NCBI RefSeq assembly: GCF_000717715.1
Contig: NZ_JOAI01000054.1
Location: 3,725-67,724, forward strand
Direction: 5' to 3'
Source: Streptomyces sp. NRRL B-24484
GTDB lineage: Bacteria; Actinomycetota; Actinomycetes; Streptomycetales; Streptomycetaceae
DNA: 64,000 bases
Part shown: positions 34,686 through 42,879 of the stretch, in pieces
How positions within the stretch are numbered: position 1 is the first letter of the stretch
Layout: every line of letters begins with the position of its first letter
The notes under the pieces: generated by a model
The model's database searches: none
Seen by the model: the letters and a program-made list of their open reading frames with translations, nothing else
What the model was told of the DNA's origin: nothing
Made by a program: the position numbers and the translations under genes

Positions 34686-35543
34686 TCAGCCGGCGGTCTC
34701 CGCGGCCCCGGTGACCTCCGCGGCCTGCGAGATCTCCGCCAGGAAGTCCTCGACCGCGTGGAGGAAGGCCTCCGGCCGGTCCATGCTCGGCAGGTGGGCG
34801 GCGCCGTCGAGGGTCACGGTGCGGCCGTCCGGGACGGCGGCGGCGAGGTCCGCGGCCGACGCGATCAGGTCGGGGGAGTCGAGCGCGCCGTTGAGCGCCA
34901 GGACGGGGACGGCGATCTCCTTCGCACGGCCCGCGGCGCCGACGACGGGCACGCTGTGGTCCTGCTCGTCGGCGGTGTGCTTGGCCAGCGTGCGCCGGAC
35001 CATCTCCTTGACCCGGCGGACGACCTCCGGGTCGACCTCGTCGAGGCCGCGGTGCGGGCCGGCGGCGATCCGGGCGAAGGCGTCCACCCAGCCGGCGATG
35101 TCGCCGGCCGCCATGGCGGCCGCCTTCTCGGCCTCCAGCTCCAGCGTCCACGGGTCGCGGCACTCGGGCAGGCCGGCGCCGCCGCCGCTGATCACCAGGG
35201 CCCGGACCAGGTCCGGGTGCTCCAGGGCGGTGTCGACGGCGATCATCGCGCCCATCGAGGTGCCGACCAGGACGGCGGGCCCGGTGCCGAGTCCGCGCAG
35301 CAGGGCGGCCAGGTCGTCGGTCTGGCGGAAGGGCACGGCGGCGTTGGCGGACCGGCCGTGGCCACGGGCGTCCGGTGCGATCACCCGGTGGCGGCGGGCG
35401 AGCGCGGGCACCAGCTCGTCGAACATGGTGTGGTCCAGGAATCCCGCGTGCAGCAGCACGACGGGCAGGCCGCTGCCGGTGTCGCGGTAGGCGAGGAGGC
35501 CGTCGTGGGAGGGGAAGGCGGCGATGTCCGAAGCGTCATTCAT
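34686..35543 (-). CDS. Alpha/beta hydrolase
   Basis: A 285-residue alpha/beta-fold hydrolase. HG-type oxyanion region VVLLHAGFLDH, DARGHGRS, nucleophile elbow VGTSMGAM (Ser), acid in LNGALDSPD, and catalytic His in LDGAAHLPSMD are all in place. It probably acts on an ester, lactone or enol-lactone; the substrate is unknown. The start codon ATG at 35543 lies inside the leftmost of three MarR-type operator sites, and the gene is divergent from a MarR regulator, so its repression by that regulator is very likely. Induction by an aromatic or xenobiotic ligand is a reasonable guess for such pairs. Confidence 0.9.
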   Translation of the reverse strand: MNDASDIAAFPSHDGLLAYRDTGSGLPVVLLHAGFLDHTMFDELVPALARRHRVIAPDARGHGRSANAAVPFRQTDDLAALLRGLGTGPAVLVGTSMGAMIAVDTALEHPDLVRALVISGGGAGLPECRDPWTLELEAEKAAAMAAGDIAGWVDAFARIAAGPHRGLDEVDPEVVRRVKEMVRRTLAKHTADEQDHSVPVVGAAGRAKEIAVPVLALNGALDSPDLIASAADLAAAVPDGRTVTLDGAAHLPSMDRPEAFLHAVEDFLAEISQAAEVTGAAETAG

Positions 35544-35623
35544 GACAACCAAGGTGCCATATTCGGCCCACGATGACAACCCGGTTGTCATCTTTCCCGG
35601 TCGATGTGGCACCCGAGGTGTCA
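35543..35623. promoter_or_regulatory. Three evenly spaced MarR-type operators
   Basis: 17-bp dyads TGACAACCAAGGTGCCA (35543-35559), TGACAACCCGGTTGTCA (35574-35590, perfect within the larger 35572-35592) and TGGCACCCGAGGTGTCA (35607-35623). Their centres, 35551, 35582 and 35615, are 31 and 33 bp apart, about three helical turns. The whole array is symmetric around the central site and covers the hydrolase start codon. Confidence 0.85.
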
Positions 35624-35633
35624 TGATGGCCGG

Positions 35634-36119
35634 GTGACCGAGACCGAGCACCCGCAGCCGCCGACCGCCGACGCCGACGACATCGCCCCGCAGCTCATGG
35701 AGGTGTTCGCCCTGGTGGGCCCGCTCTACCGGCGGGTGCAGCGCAAGATCGAGCAGGACGCCCCGCAGCAGGGCCTGTCGGTCGGCGTGCGCGCCGTCCT
35801 CGACCTGCTGCGCGAGCACGGTCCGATGACCGTCCCGCAGATGGGCCGCGCCCAGTCGCTGAGCCGGCAGTTCGTCCAGCGCATGGTCAACGACGCGGTC
35901 GCGCGGAACCTCGTCGAGACCGCCCCCAACCCCGCCCACCAGCGTTCCTCGCTGATCCGGCTGACGGACGGCGGCCTCGCCGCCATCACCGCCGTGACCG
36001 GGCGCGAGCACGCGCTGCTGCGGCAGGCCGGCGCGGACCTGACCGGGGCGGACGTCGCGACCTGCGTCCGGGTGCTCGCCCGGATGCTGGCGCTCTTCGA
36101 CGACGTCGACGTGGACTGA
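35634..36119 (+). CDS. MarR-family transcriptional regulator
   Basis: A 161-residue winged-helix protein: dimerisation helix (about 15-45, VFALVGPLYRRVQRKIEQDA), helix-turn-helix VPQMGRAQSLSRQFVQRMV, and wing NPAHQRSSLIRLTDGG with the conserved D-x-R-like pattern of MarR proteins shifted to HQRSSL. It should bind the three dyads in the divergent promoter and repress both itself and the hydrolase gene. The start is GTG 35634; the ribosome-binding site is poor (GAGGTG 13 bases away), so short-leader or weak expression is possible. Confidence 0.88.
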   Translation: MTETEHPQPPTADADDIAPQLMEVFALVGPLYRRVQRKIEQDAPQQGLSVGVRAVLDLLREHGPMTVPQMGRAQSLSRQFVQRMVNDAVARNLVETAPNPAHQRSSLIRLTDGGLAAITAVTGREHALLRQAGADLTGADVATCVRVLARMLALFDDVDVD

Positions 36120-36220
36120 GGCCGCCCGCCCCGCTCCGGCGGGTCCGGTCGGAAAACCGCTCGCCCGTACCGCGCCCGACCGCCTAGCGTGCGCCGGATG
36201 CACACCGTGAAGGGGGAGCG

Positions 36221-36931
36221 ATGACGATCCATCTGGTCGGCGGCGGCCGCGACGAGGCGTGGTACCGGGAGCTGTACGGGCCGTTCCTGGCCGGGGCGGG
36301 GGCGGAGCCCGAGGTGGCCTGCCTGCTGCTCGACGAGGGCGACGTGCCCGAGCAGTTCGAGCGCTGGTCCGGCGCGCTCACCGCGGCCGGGCCCTGCCGG
36401 CCGCGCGCGGTGCCGGTGGTGCCGGGCGCGGTGTTCGACCCGGCCGTGCTCGACGGCGCGGACGCCATCTTCGTCGGCGGCGGACTCACCCCCGAGTACG
36501 CCGCCGCACTGGCCGGACCGCTCGGCCGCCGGCTCGCCGAACGGCCGCTGCCCTACGCCGGGTTCTCGGCCGGCGCGGCGATCGCGGCCGGACGCGCGGT
36601 GGTCGGCGGCTGGCTCTCCGACGGGGTGCCGGTCTGCCCCGAGGAGACCGCCGAGGACCTGGCGGAGATCGAGGTCCGCGACGGCCTCGGCCTGGTCGCC
36701 CCGGCCGTGGACGTGCACGCCGCGCAGTGGGGCACCCTCGGCCGGCTGGTCGAGGCGGTCGCCCGCGGCGCCGTGCCGTACGGCCTCGCGATCGACGAGA
36801 ACACCGCCCTCACCGTGCGGGGTGCGACCGCCCGGGTGCGCGGTGCGGGCCGGGTGCACCTCGTCCGGCCGGACGGCGGCGGGGCCGCCGCCGTCCGCTC
36901 GTACCGCGCGGGGGAGGAGCTGCCGCTCTGA
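36221..36931 (+). CDS. Peptidase E / cyanophycinase-like (S51) protein
   Basis: A 236-residue class-I-glutaminase-fold protein of the peptidase S51 family. The catalytic serine sits in the nucleophile elbow YAGFSAGAAIA; GGGLTPEYAAAL and GLAIDENTALTV are the other family landmarks. Dipeptidase E cleaves Asp-X dipeptides; true substrate here unknown. The start is ATG 36221 behind GGGGGAG. Apparently monocistronic, convergent with the FMN-protein gene. Confidence 0.82.
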   Translation: MTIHLVGGGRDEAWYRELYGPFLAGAGAEPEVACLLLDEGDVPEQFERWSGALTAAGPCRPRAVPVVPGAVFDPAVLDGADAIFVGGGLTPEYAAALAGPLGRRLAERPLPYAGFSAGAAIAAGRAVVGGWLSDGVPVCPEETAEDLAEIEVRDGLGLVAPAVDVHAAQWGTLGRLVEAVARGAVPYGLAIDENTALTVRGATARVRGAGRVHLVRPDGGGAAAVRSYRAGEELPL

Positions 36932-36955
36932 GCGCCCCGTTCGCGAGGGGTGCGG

Positions 36956-37621
36956 TCACTCGTAGCGGTACTGCAGGGACTCCCGCTCCGCCTGCTCGAT
37001 CTGCTCCAGCGTCAGCTCCGGGTCCCGCAGGTGGGAGAGGGTGACCTGGGCCGAGGTCGGCTGGGCGTCCTTGCCCAGCCACTGCTCCGGCTTCCACGCG
37101 GAGCCGCGCAGGAAGGCCTTCGGGCAGTGCCCGTAGACCTCCTCGACCTCGACCACGACCGCGCTGCGCGGCGGCTTGCCGACCGAGGTCAGCTGCGCGA
37201 GCAGCCGTTCGTCGGTGGTGACGCAGGCCCGGCCGTTGACCCGCAGCGTGGTGTCCCGACCGGGCACCACGAAGAGCAGGCCGACCCGGCCGGTGCTCAC
37301 GATGTTCTGCAGGCTGTCCAGGCGCTTGTTGCCGGTGGCGTCGGGGATCGCCAGCGTCCGGTCGTCCAGTACGGCCACGAAACCGGCCGGGCCGCCGCGC
37401 GGCGAGACGTCGCAGCGCCCCTCCTCGTCCGCGCTCGCCACCATCACCAGCGAGGAGCAGCCGATCAACTGCCGGGCCACGTCGTGGAGCCGGTCGACCT
37501 GCTTGCGGCGGGCGTGGTCGCCGGGCTGCTCGTACACCTCCCGCAGCTGCGCCACCTCCCGGACGGCGGAGGACTGCAGGGCGTCGAAGAGGCGGCCGGG
37601 CGCCTCGGGTTCTGTGATCAC
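36956..37621 (-). CDS. Pyridoxamine-5'-phosphate-oxidase-fold FMN protein
   Basis: A 221-residue split-barrel flavoprotein of the MSMEG_1061/DR2398 type: CDVSPRGGPAGFVAVLDDRTL, IPDATGNKRLDSLQNI and TTLRVNGRACVTTDERL are its FMN- and dimer-interface strands. These proteins reduce or bind diverse small molecules; the substrate is unknown. The start is GTG 37621. There is no ribosome-binding site, but TAGATT (37635-37630 on the minus strand) ends eight bases before the GTG, which points to a leaderless transcript starting at the start codon. Confidence 0.85.
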   Translation of the reverse strand: MITEPEAPGRLFDALQSSAVREVAQLREVYEQPGDHARRKQVDRLHDVARQLIGCSSLVMVASADEEGRCDVSPRGGPAGFVAVLDDRTLAIPDATGNKRLDSLQNIVSTGRVGLLFVVPGRDTTLRVNGRACVTTDERLLAQLTSVGKPPRSAVVVEVEEVYGHCPKAFLRGSAWKPEQWLGKDAQPTSAQVTLSHLRDPELTLEQIEQAERESLQYRYE

Positions 37622-37629
37622 ATACCGGA

Positions 37630-37635
37630 AATCTA
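37630..37635 (-). promoter_or_regulatory. -10 box TAGATT of a leaderless transcript
   Basis: TAGATT followed by eight bases and the GTG start of the FMN-protein gene. The distance fits transcription starting at the start codon. The -35 region is not clear. Confidence 0.45.
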
Positions 37636-37725
37636 GCCGAGCACCGCCCGCCGGGGAACGGCATTTCGCCACTCGCCCGGCCGTTCCCCGGCCCTGCGCG
37701 CCGTCCGCCCGGCCCTGCGCCCCCC

Positions 37726-38235
37726 TCAGCCCTGCGCCGGGCCCGCGGCACCCGGCGGCGCGATCAGCGCCCACACCGTCTTGCCCGCACCGGCCGCCTG
37801 CGGGAGCCAGCCCCAGGCCGCCGCGAGCGCGCCGACGATCTCCAACCCGCGCCCGCCCTCCGGGAACTCCCCCGCGATCAGCGGTGCCCCGCCCGGTCCG
37901 CAGCCGCCGTCCGGGTCGGACACCTCCAGTAACAGGCCCGGCGCGCCGTAGCGGAGGCGGACGTGCACCCGGCCGCCGCGCCCGCGGGCGTGCACCACCG
38001 CGTTGGTGGCGAGTTCGGAGAGCACCAGGCAGCCGTCCCCGGTGTAGTGCCGCACGGTACGGGCGTCCCACGGCTCGCAGACCGCCATCAGGTCGCGCAG
38101 CCGGCGCCGCGCCTCCCGCACCGAGTCCCGCCGTCTCGGCAGCCAGAACTCCAGCCGCCCGCCGGAGCCGTCCGCCCCGCCCGTCGACGCGAAGGGCGGC
38201 CGCTCGGCGGCGGGACGGGCGGGGACGTCGTACAT
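37726..38235 (-). CDS. Anti-sigma-type ATP-binding protein (HATPase_c)
   Basis: A 169-residue protein with a GHKL ATPase domain: VLSELATNAVVHARG (N-box) and LEVSDPDGG ... GRGLEIVGALA (G-boxes), as in RsbW/SpoIIAB-like anti-sigma kinases so abundant in streptomycetes. The start is ATG 38235 with GGGAG five bases upstream. It is divergent from an XRE/DUF397 gene pair. Such ATPase-XRE-DUF397 triplets are the whiJ/abaA-like regulatory modules of Streptomyces that influence differentiation, so it probably belongs functionally with the genes to its right. Confidence 0.85.
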   Translation of the reverse strand: MYDVPARPAAERPPFASTGGADGSGGRLEFWLPRRRDSVREARRRLRDLMAVCEPWDARTVRHYTGDGCLVLSELATNAVVHARGRGGRVHVRLRYGAPGLLLEVSDPDGGCGPGGAPLIAGEFPEGGRGLEIVGALAAAWGWLPQAAGAGKTVWALIAPPGAAGPAQG

Positions 38236-38360
38236 CGGGGCTCCCACGGTCACGGGCCGGTGCGATCTGCGCCGGTCCGTCACAAGATTCGGTCCGCGGC
38301 GATACGCTCGGTAGTGCTCGGCGCTCAACAACGGGCGCTGTAGGCCGGGGGAGGACGCCG

Positions 38361-39191
38361 ATGGCACCGACGCGAGACCTGGACCCCTCGTCCTCCGTTC
38401 TCGGCTTCTTCGGATCGGAGCTCCGCCGCTTCCGGGAGGCCTCCGGGCTCACCCAGGACCGCCTCGGCGAGGTCATCAACTACACCGGCTCGCTCGTCGG
38501 GCTGGTGGAGACGGCCAGGCGCAAGCCCTCCCGCGAGTTCACCGAACGCTGCGACGCGGCGCTCGGCACCGACGGCGCCCTCGCCCGCATCTGGCCGCTG
38601 CTCGGCCGTCCGGCCTTCCCGTCGTGGTTCCGCGGCTTCGTCGAGCTGGAGTCCACCGCGACGTCCATCGCCACGTACCAGGCCCAGGTCGTGCCGGGGC
38701 TGCTGCAGACCGAGGAGTACGCCTGGGCGGTGATCCGCAAGGGCCGGACCGGCGAACCGGACGAGGTCGTCGCCGAGTTGGTCGCCGCCCGGATGAGCCG
38801 CCAGACCATCCTGGACGGGCCCACCCCGCCGCTGCTGTGGGTCGTGCTGGACGAGGCCGTGCTGCGGCGCCCGGTGGGCGGCCCGGCCGTGATGCGCCAC
38901 CAACTGGAACGGCTGTTGGACGTCGCCCGCAGCCCGCGGGTCGTGATGCAGGTGCTGCCGTTCGCGGCCGGTGCGCACACCGCCCTGGACGGTTCGATGA
39001 CCCTCCTGTCGTTCACGGAGGGCCCGGACGTGGCCCACCTGGAGGGGCCCTATTCGGGCCAACTCATCGACCGTCCGGAGGATGTGGCGCGCTACACACT
39101 GGCGTACCATCACCTGCGCGCTGACGCCCTGTCGCCGGACGCTTCGTTGACCGCCGTCGAGACGGCGATGGAGGAGGTCTTCACCGAATGA
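38361..39191 (+). CDS. XRE-family regulator with DUF5753 domain (WhiJ-like)
   Basis: A 276-residue protein: N-terminal helix-turn-helix (about 15-70; FGSELRRFREASGLTQDRLG, then YTGSLVGLVETARRKPS) and a C-terminal DUF5753 domain (about 90-270; AQVVPGLLQTEEYAWAV, LDEAVLRRPVGG, LPFAAGAHTALDGSMTLLSF). WhiJ-type regulators control sporulation or antibiotic genes and are paired with DUF397 proteins that modulate them. The start is ATG 38361 after GGGGGAGGA. Its stop overlaps the DUF397 start (ATGA). Confidence 0.9.
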   Translation: MAPTRDLDPSSSVLGFFGSELRRFREASGLTQDRLGEVINYTGSLVGLVETARRKPSREFTERCDAALGTDGALARIWPLLGRPAFPSWFRGFVELESTATSIATYQAQVVPGLLQTEEYAWAVIRKGRTGEPDEVVAELVAARMSRQTILDGPTPPLLWVVLDEAVLRRPVGGPAVMRHQLERLLDVARSPRVVMQVLPFAAGAHTALDGSMTLLSFTEGPDVAHLEGPYSGQLIDRPEDVARYTLAYHHLRADALSPDASLTAVETAMEEVFTE

Positions 39192-39394
39192 ACGGACTCG
39201 ATCTGTCGGCAGCGGTCTGGCGGAAGTCGAGCTTCAGCGGAGGCTCGGGCGGCGAATGCGTCGAGGTCGCGGACGGCTTCGACGGGGTGGTGCCGGTGCG
39301 CGACAGCAAGGACCCGGCCGGGCCGGCGCTGGTCTTCGGGGCCGCCGCCTGGCAGGCCTTCGTCGACGCGGTCAGATCCGGCGAACTCGGATGA
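39188..39394 (+). CDS. DUF397 small protein (partner of the XRE regulator)
   Basis: A 68-residue protein with the DUF397 hallmark WRKSSFSGGSGGECVEVAD and the closing DSKDPAGPALVF ... WQAFVDAVR. In S. coelicolor such proteins are encoded next to WhiJ-like regulators and genetic data suggest toxin-antitoxin-like or inhibitor behaviour. Coupled on both sides by ATGA overlaps with the XRE and HAD genes, so all three are made from one message. Confidence 0.92.
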   Translation: MNGLDLSAAVWRKSSFSGGSGGECVEVADGFDGVVPVRDSKDPAGPALVFGAAAWQAFVDAVRSGELG

Positions 39395-40044
39395 CGGTGT
39401 TCGGCGCCGTCCTGTGCGACCTCGACGGTGTGATCAGGTTCTTCGACCACGCCGGGGTGACCCGGCTGGAGCGGGCCGCCGGGCTGCGGCCGGGCAGCAC
39501 CGCGGAGGCCGCGTTCGGGCCGGGCATCGCGGAGCCGCTCGTCCTCGGCGGGCTCACCCGGGCGCAGTGGCGCGGGGCGATCGCCGCCGCGCTGGCCGCG
39601 AGTGTGCCCGAGGCCGCGGCCCTCGCCCTCGCCGAGGCGTTCACCACCACACCCCAGTCGGCCGACGCCGAGGTCGTCGAGCTGCTCCGCCGCACCCGCC
39701 GGAGCTGCCCCGTGCTGCTCGTCACCAACGCCACCGTCTGGCTGGACGAGGACCTCGCCGCCCTCGGCCTCACCGGCCTCGTGGACGGCGTGGTCAACAG
39801 CGCCGAGGTGGGCTCGGCCAAACCGGACCGCCGGATCTACGAGATCGCCGCCGAACGCGCCGGGGTCGCCCCCGAGCGGTGCCTGTTCGTCGACGACCGC
39901 GCCGAGAACGTCGCCGCGGCCGTCGCCCTCGGCATGGCGGGCCTGCACCACCGCACCCCGGCCGACCTGCGCGCCGCGCTGGCCGGCCGGCTGCCCGACC
40001 CGCGGCCCGGACGGGCCGCTCAGGAGGCCGCGGGCCGCCCGTAG
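39391..40044 (+). CDS. HAD-superfamily hydrolase
   Basis: A 217-residue protein with the four HAD motifs: I CDLDGV (nucleophile Asp), II LLVTNAT (Thr), III Lys in GSAKPDRRIYE and IV FVDDRAENV. The cap is small (subclass I). A phosphatase or dehalogenase-like activity is expected; the substrate is unknown. The start is ATG 39391, overlapping the DUF397 stop. The coupling to an XRE-DUF397 pair is unusual and may place a metabolite phosphatase under the same control. The 3' end overlaps the convergent reductase gene by 25 bases. Confidence 0.85.
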   Translation: MTVFGAVLCDLDGVIRFFDHAGVTRLERAAGLRPGSTAEAAFGPGIAEPLVLGGLTRAQWRGAIAAALAASVPEAAALALAEAFTTTPQSADAEVVELLRRTRRSCPVLLVTNATVWLDEDLAALGLTGLVDGVVNSAEVGSAKPDRRIYEIAAERAGVAPERCLFVDDRAENVAAAVALGMAGLHHRTPADLRAALAGRLPDPRPGRAAQEAAGRP

Positions 40045-40589
40045 TGCAGCAGCACCACGCCGTTGCCGAAGGTACGGCTCTCCAGCAGGTGCAGCGGCCG
40101 GTCCGCCGCCGCGGGCGGGAAGAGCGGCTTGCCCGCGCCGATCAGCACCGGGTGGACGTAGATCCGGAACTCGTCGACCAGGTCGTGCTCCAGGAAGGCC
40201 GCGGCGAGGTCCGCGCCGCCGAGCACGAGGTCCCCGCCGGGCTCCGCCTTGAGCCGCTCGATCTCGGCCGGGACGACCTCCCGCCGGATCTCGGTGTTCC
40301 AGTCGGCGTGCGTCAGGGTGCGGGAGTAGACGGTCTTCGGCATGGAGCGCCAGATCTCCGCGAACTCGACGATCGGTCCGGGTGCGTCCGGATCGGCGTC
40401 CGCGGTCGGCCAGAACTCGGCCATCAGCTCCCAGGTGACCCGGCCGCTGATGAAGCCTCCCATCGGCCGCAGCACGTCGTTCAGGTGCTGGTGCAGCTCC
40501 TCGTCGACCAGGTGCCAGTCGATCCGCCGGTCCGGCCGCTCGATGTACCCGTCCAGGGACACCGAGAACAGCACCACGATCTTCCGCAT
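40020..40589 (-). CDS. Dihydrofolate-reductase-like (RibD C-terminal type) protein
   Basis: A 189-residue NADPH-reductase-fold protein: VVLFSVSLDGYIERPDRRID, GGFISGRVTWELM, PKTVYSRTLTHADWN, and the NADPH loop DLVLGGADLAAAFLEHDLVD followed by IYVHPVLIGAGKPLFP. This is the common stand-alone DHFR-like family of actinobacteria, substrate unknown. The start is ATG 40589 with GAGGGG upstream. Distinct in sequence from the paralogue at 28871. Confidence 0.88.
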   Translation of the reverse strand: MRKIVVLFSVSLDGYIERPDRRIDWHLVDEELHQHLNDVLRPMGGFISGRVTWELMAEFWPTADADPDAPGPIVEFAEIWRSMPKTVYSRTLTHADWNTEIRREVVPAEIERLKAEPGGDLVLGGADLAAAFLEHDLVDEFRIYVHPVLIGAGKPLFPPAAADRPLHLLESRTFGNGVVLLHYGRPAAS

Positions 40590-40704
40590 CGCACACCCCT
40601 CGGCTCCGACGACCGGCCGCTCCATGCTGGCACGACCGCCCGGGCCCGCCCGGCACCCGCGGTGACGGCGTGTCAGCCCGGCGGCGGGAAGGGTCGGCAA
40701 GGGG

Positions 40705-41031
40705 TCACGGCTCGGCGGTCTCCGCCGCCACCCACGCCAGGTACGCCTCCGAGCCGGCCACCACCGGCACGGCCACCACCTCGGGCGTCTCGTAGCCGTG
40801 GTGCTCCTGGAGGAAGGCGGTGAGCCGGTCCACGAGGCCGGCCGTGGTCTTGAAGTCGATCCGCCACTCCCCGACGGACCGCACCTCGCCCTTCCACCGG
40901 TACACCGAGGCGATCGGGTACACCTGCGCGCAGGCCGCCAGCCGCTCGCGCACCACCAGCGCGGCCAGCGCGCGGGCCGCCTCCTCCGCATCGTGGGTCG
41001 TGGTCACCACGAGGACGTCACGGGTCGTCAT
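40705..41031 (-). CDS. cutA: CutA-like divalent-cation tolerance protein
   Basis: A 108-residue trimeric ferredoxin-like-fold protein: VLVVTTTHDAEEAARALAAL, AACAQVYPIASVYRWKGEV, EWRIDFKTTAGLVDRL and the closing YETPEVVAVPVVAGSEAYL are family signatures. Length is exactly typical. In E. coli cutA mutations affect copper tolerance, but its function is unsettled. The start is ATG 41031. It stands between a reductase and a secreted protease without tight coupling. Confidence 0.93.
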   Translation of the reverse strand: MTTRDVLVVTTTHDAEEAARALAALVVRERLAACAQVYPIASVYRWKGEVRSVGEWRIDFKTTAGLVDRLTAFLQEHHGYETPEVVAVPVVAGSEAYLAWVAAETAEP

Positions 41032-41112
41032 GCCGCCGAGCCTACGCGCGACGGCGAGCGCCGCCTGCGGCCCGCGTCGGACGACGGCGGGGCCGGAGGC
41101 GGCGCGAGCGGC

Positions 41113-42168
41113 TCAGAGACCGGGGATCTGCCGTGCGGCGAAGGCCTTGCGGACGGTGTCCGCGGCAGCCGCGCCGTACATCCGGCGGGCGGTGTCCACG
41201 GTCGCCAGCGCGGCCGCCGAGAACGAGGTGTCGGGCGCGAAGGAGAACTGCGCGTTCACGATGATCCGGTCGGCCGTGCGGGCCCCCAGCGACTTGCGGA
41301 CGTCGTACAGCGCCTGCGACCAGATCTCGCCGTCGGCGTGCACCTCGCCGACCTTGTCGCCGTACACCTTGCCGGTGTCCAGACGGCGCAGGCAGTGCAC
41401 CGGGCCGGGGGTGTAGTCGGTGGAGTCCCAGTCGGCCACGCAGGCCTCCGGAGTGCGGGCCGTCCAGCCGTACTTGGCGTCGGCCGCCGCACCGACCGCC
41501 ACCGCCAGGTAGTCGCCGAACGCCTCGCCGATCGCCCCGGCCTCCGCCGACGCCCCGAAGCCCGGCACCTGCGCCTCGTGCACCGCGTGCCCGTACTCGT
41601 GGACGATCACCTCGGCGTCCTCCGCGTCGTCCACCCCGCCCTTGCCGAACCGGATCTCGTCCTTCTTGTCGCTGAAGAAGGAGTTGTCCGCGCCCCACTG
41701 GTTGATCCGCACCGGCTGCGCCCGGTCGTTCGCACCCGGCAGCTCACTGCCGAAGCCCAGGCCCTGCAGGTACTCCTGCGCCTCGTTGACCCAGAAGTAC
41801 GCCATCACCTGCTCGAAGCGGTCGTTGTCCCGGGCGTAGCGGAAGTCGCCGGTGGCCGAGTACGCGGGCGCCCCGGTCTCCGAGCGGACCACCGCCCACC
41901 GGCCCGACAGGTAGCCGCTGCCGTCCAGGTTCCGCAGCGCCACCTGGGCGTAGGCGGACGCGGGGACGGCCGAGGCGGCGTCCTTCGCGTCGGTCAGCGT
42001 CTCGTCGCCCGAGGACTGCACCGGATTGACCATGAAGACCCGGCCGACCGCGCCGCTCGTGGCCGGGGCGGGCTTGGCGACGGCGGGAGTGGCGGCGAGA
42101 CCGGCCGCAGAGGCGAGTACGGCGGCGGTGGCGACGGCGAGACGGGGCACGCGGGCAGGACGGGACAC
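41113..42168 (-). CDS. Secreted zinc metalloprotease (fungalysin/M36-like)
   Basis: A 351-residue exported protein. Signal peptide about 1-31 (RLAVATAAVLASAAGLAATP ending AVAKP). The catalytic domain has the zinc motif VIVHEYGHAVHE and the third ligand in AIGEAFGDYLAV, the arrangement of M36/thermolysin-type gluzincins. The conserved GEIWSQALYDVRKSLG is also family-typical. No long propeptide is present, so it is a short version. The start is GTG 42168 with GGAGGACCC upstream. Likely an extracellular protease. Confidence 0.88.
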   Translation of the reverse strand: MSRPARVPRLAVATAAVLASAAGLAATPAVAKPAPATSGAVGRVFMVNPVQSSGDETLTDAKDAASAVPASAYAQVALRNLDGSGYLSGRWAVVRSETGAPAYSATGDFRYARDNDRFEQVMAYFWVNEAQEYLQGLGFGSELPGANDRAQPVRINQWGADNSFFSDKKDEIRFGKGGVDDAEDAEVIVHEYGHAVHEAQVPGFGASAEAGAIGEAFGDYLAVAVGAAADAKYGWTARTPEACVADWDSTDYTPGPVHCLRRLDTGKVYGDKVGEVHADGEIWSQALYDVRKSLGARTADRIIVNAQFSFAPDTSFSAAALATVDTARRMYGAAAADTVRKAFAARQIPGL

Positions 42169-42592
42169 GGGTCCTCCAGGGCGGGGCGAGGGTTGCTGCG
42201 GGATCATTCCTTACCGCCGAACCCGCTGACCAGGGGTCGGAACCGGTGAATTTCTCCGCCTGCGTCCGCCGTGCCGGAGAATCTGCGGCCGGAGGCCGGA
42301 TCCGCCGCAACCCCCGGGATCCGCCGCCGCCCCGGAGTCCGTCGTCGCCGCGCGGGCCCACTGTCCGGAGAACCGGGTCGGAGGGCCACGGAGGAGGAGC
42401 GCCCGCTCGCCCCCGGGGCCACCTCATTGACGCGCCGTCAGGCCCCGGGGGAGGGCGGGTGCGGCGCCGCGGTCGCGGCCGGGCGGGCTATTCCCGTGAC
42501 CGGTCGGTCGCCGAGTGAAACAGACCACAGCCCCACCCCCTGCTGCTCCGCGGCCGATCATGGCAGAATGACGGCAGTAGTAGTGACGTTCA
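42169..42592. other. Non-coding region between protease gene and FMN riboswitch
   Basis: About 420 bases without a credible gene; open frames here are Arg/Gly/Pro-rich and lack ribosome-binding sites. It must hold the promoters of the protease (left) and of the riboflavin operon (right). Confidence 0.5.
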
Positions 42593-42718
42593 GCGCACTC
42601 CGGGGTCGGTGAAAATCCGAACCGGCGGTTACAGTCCGCGACCCGTCCGCAGCCAGCGGCCGGTTGACCAGGTGAAATTCCTGGACCGACGGTTAAAGTC
42701 CGGATGGGAGGCGTGCGC
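42593..42718 (+). promoter_or_regulatory. FMN riboswitch (RFN element)
   Basis: The hallmark strings are all present: GGTCGGTGAAAATCCGAACC, CGGCGGTTACAGTCCGCGAC, CAGGTGAAATTCCTGGACCG and ACGGTTAAAGTCCGGATGGG. The closing P1 stem is GCGCAC (42593-42598) with GTGCGC (42713-42718). It binds FMN and turns off the downstream rib operon. About 160 bases of expression platform separate it from ribE. Confidence 0.97.
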
Positions 42719-42879
42719 GGCGGACGAGCAGGTCCACGGCCCGGCGACGGGTCGTGGTGAGCGGACAGGAGAGCTCTCTTCGGCGACGGCGCCGGGGTGG
42801 GTTCCCTCCCGGTCGTGCTGTCCGCGTCATCTCCCGTGCCGCCCCGGAGTCCGCGCCCCTAAGCGCGAGGAGTACCCGG

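Noticed and set aside
28871..40589. The two DHFR-like proteins as the missing RibD of the riboflavin pathway
   Set aside because: Both lack the N-terminal deaminase domain and lie outside the FMN-riboswitch operon; they fit the general stand-alone DHFR-like family instead.
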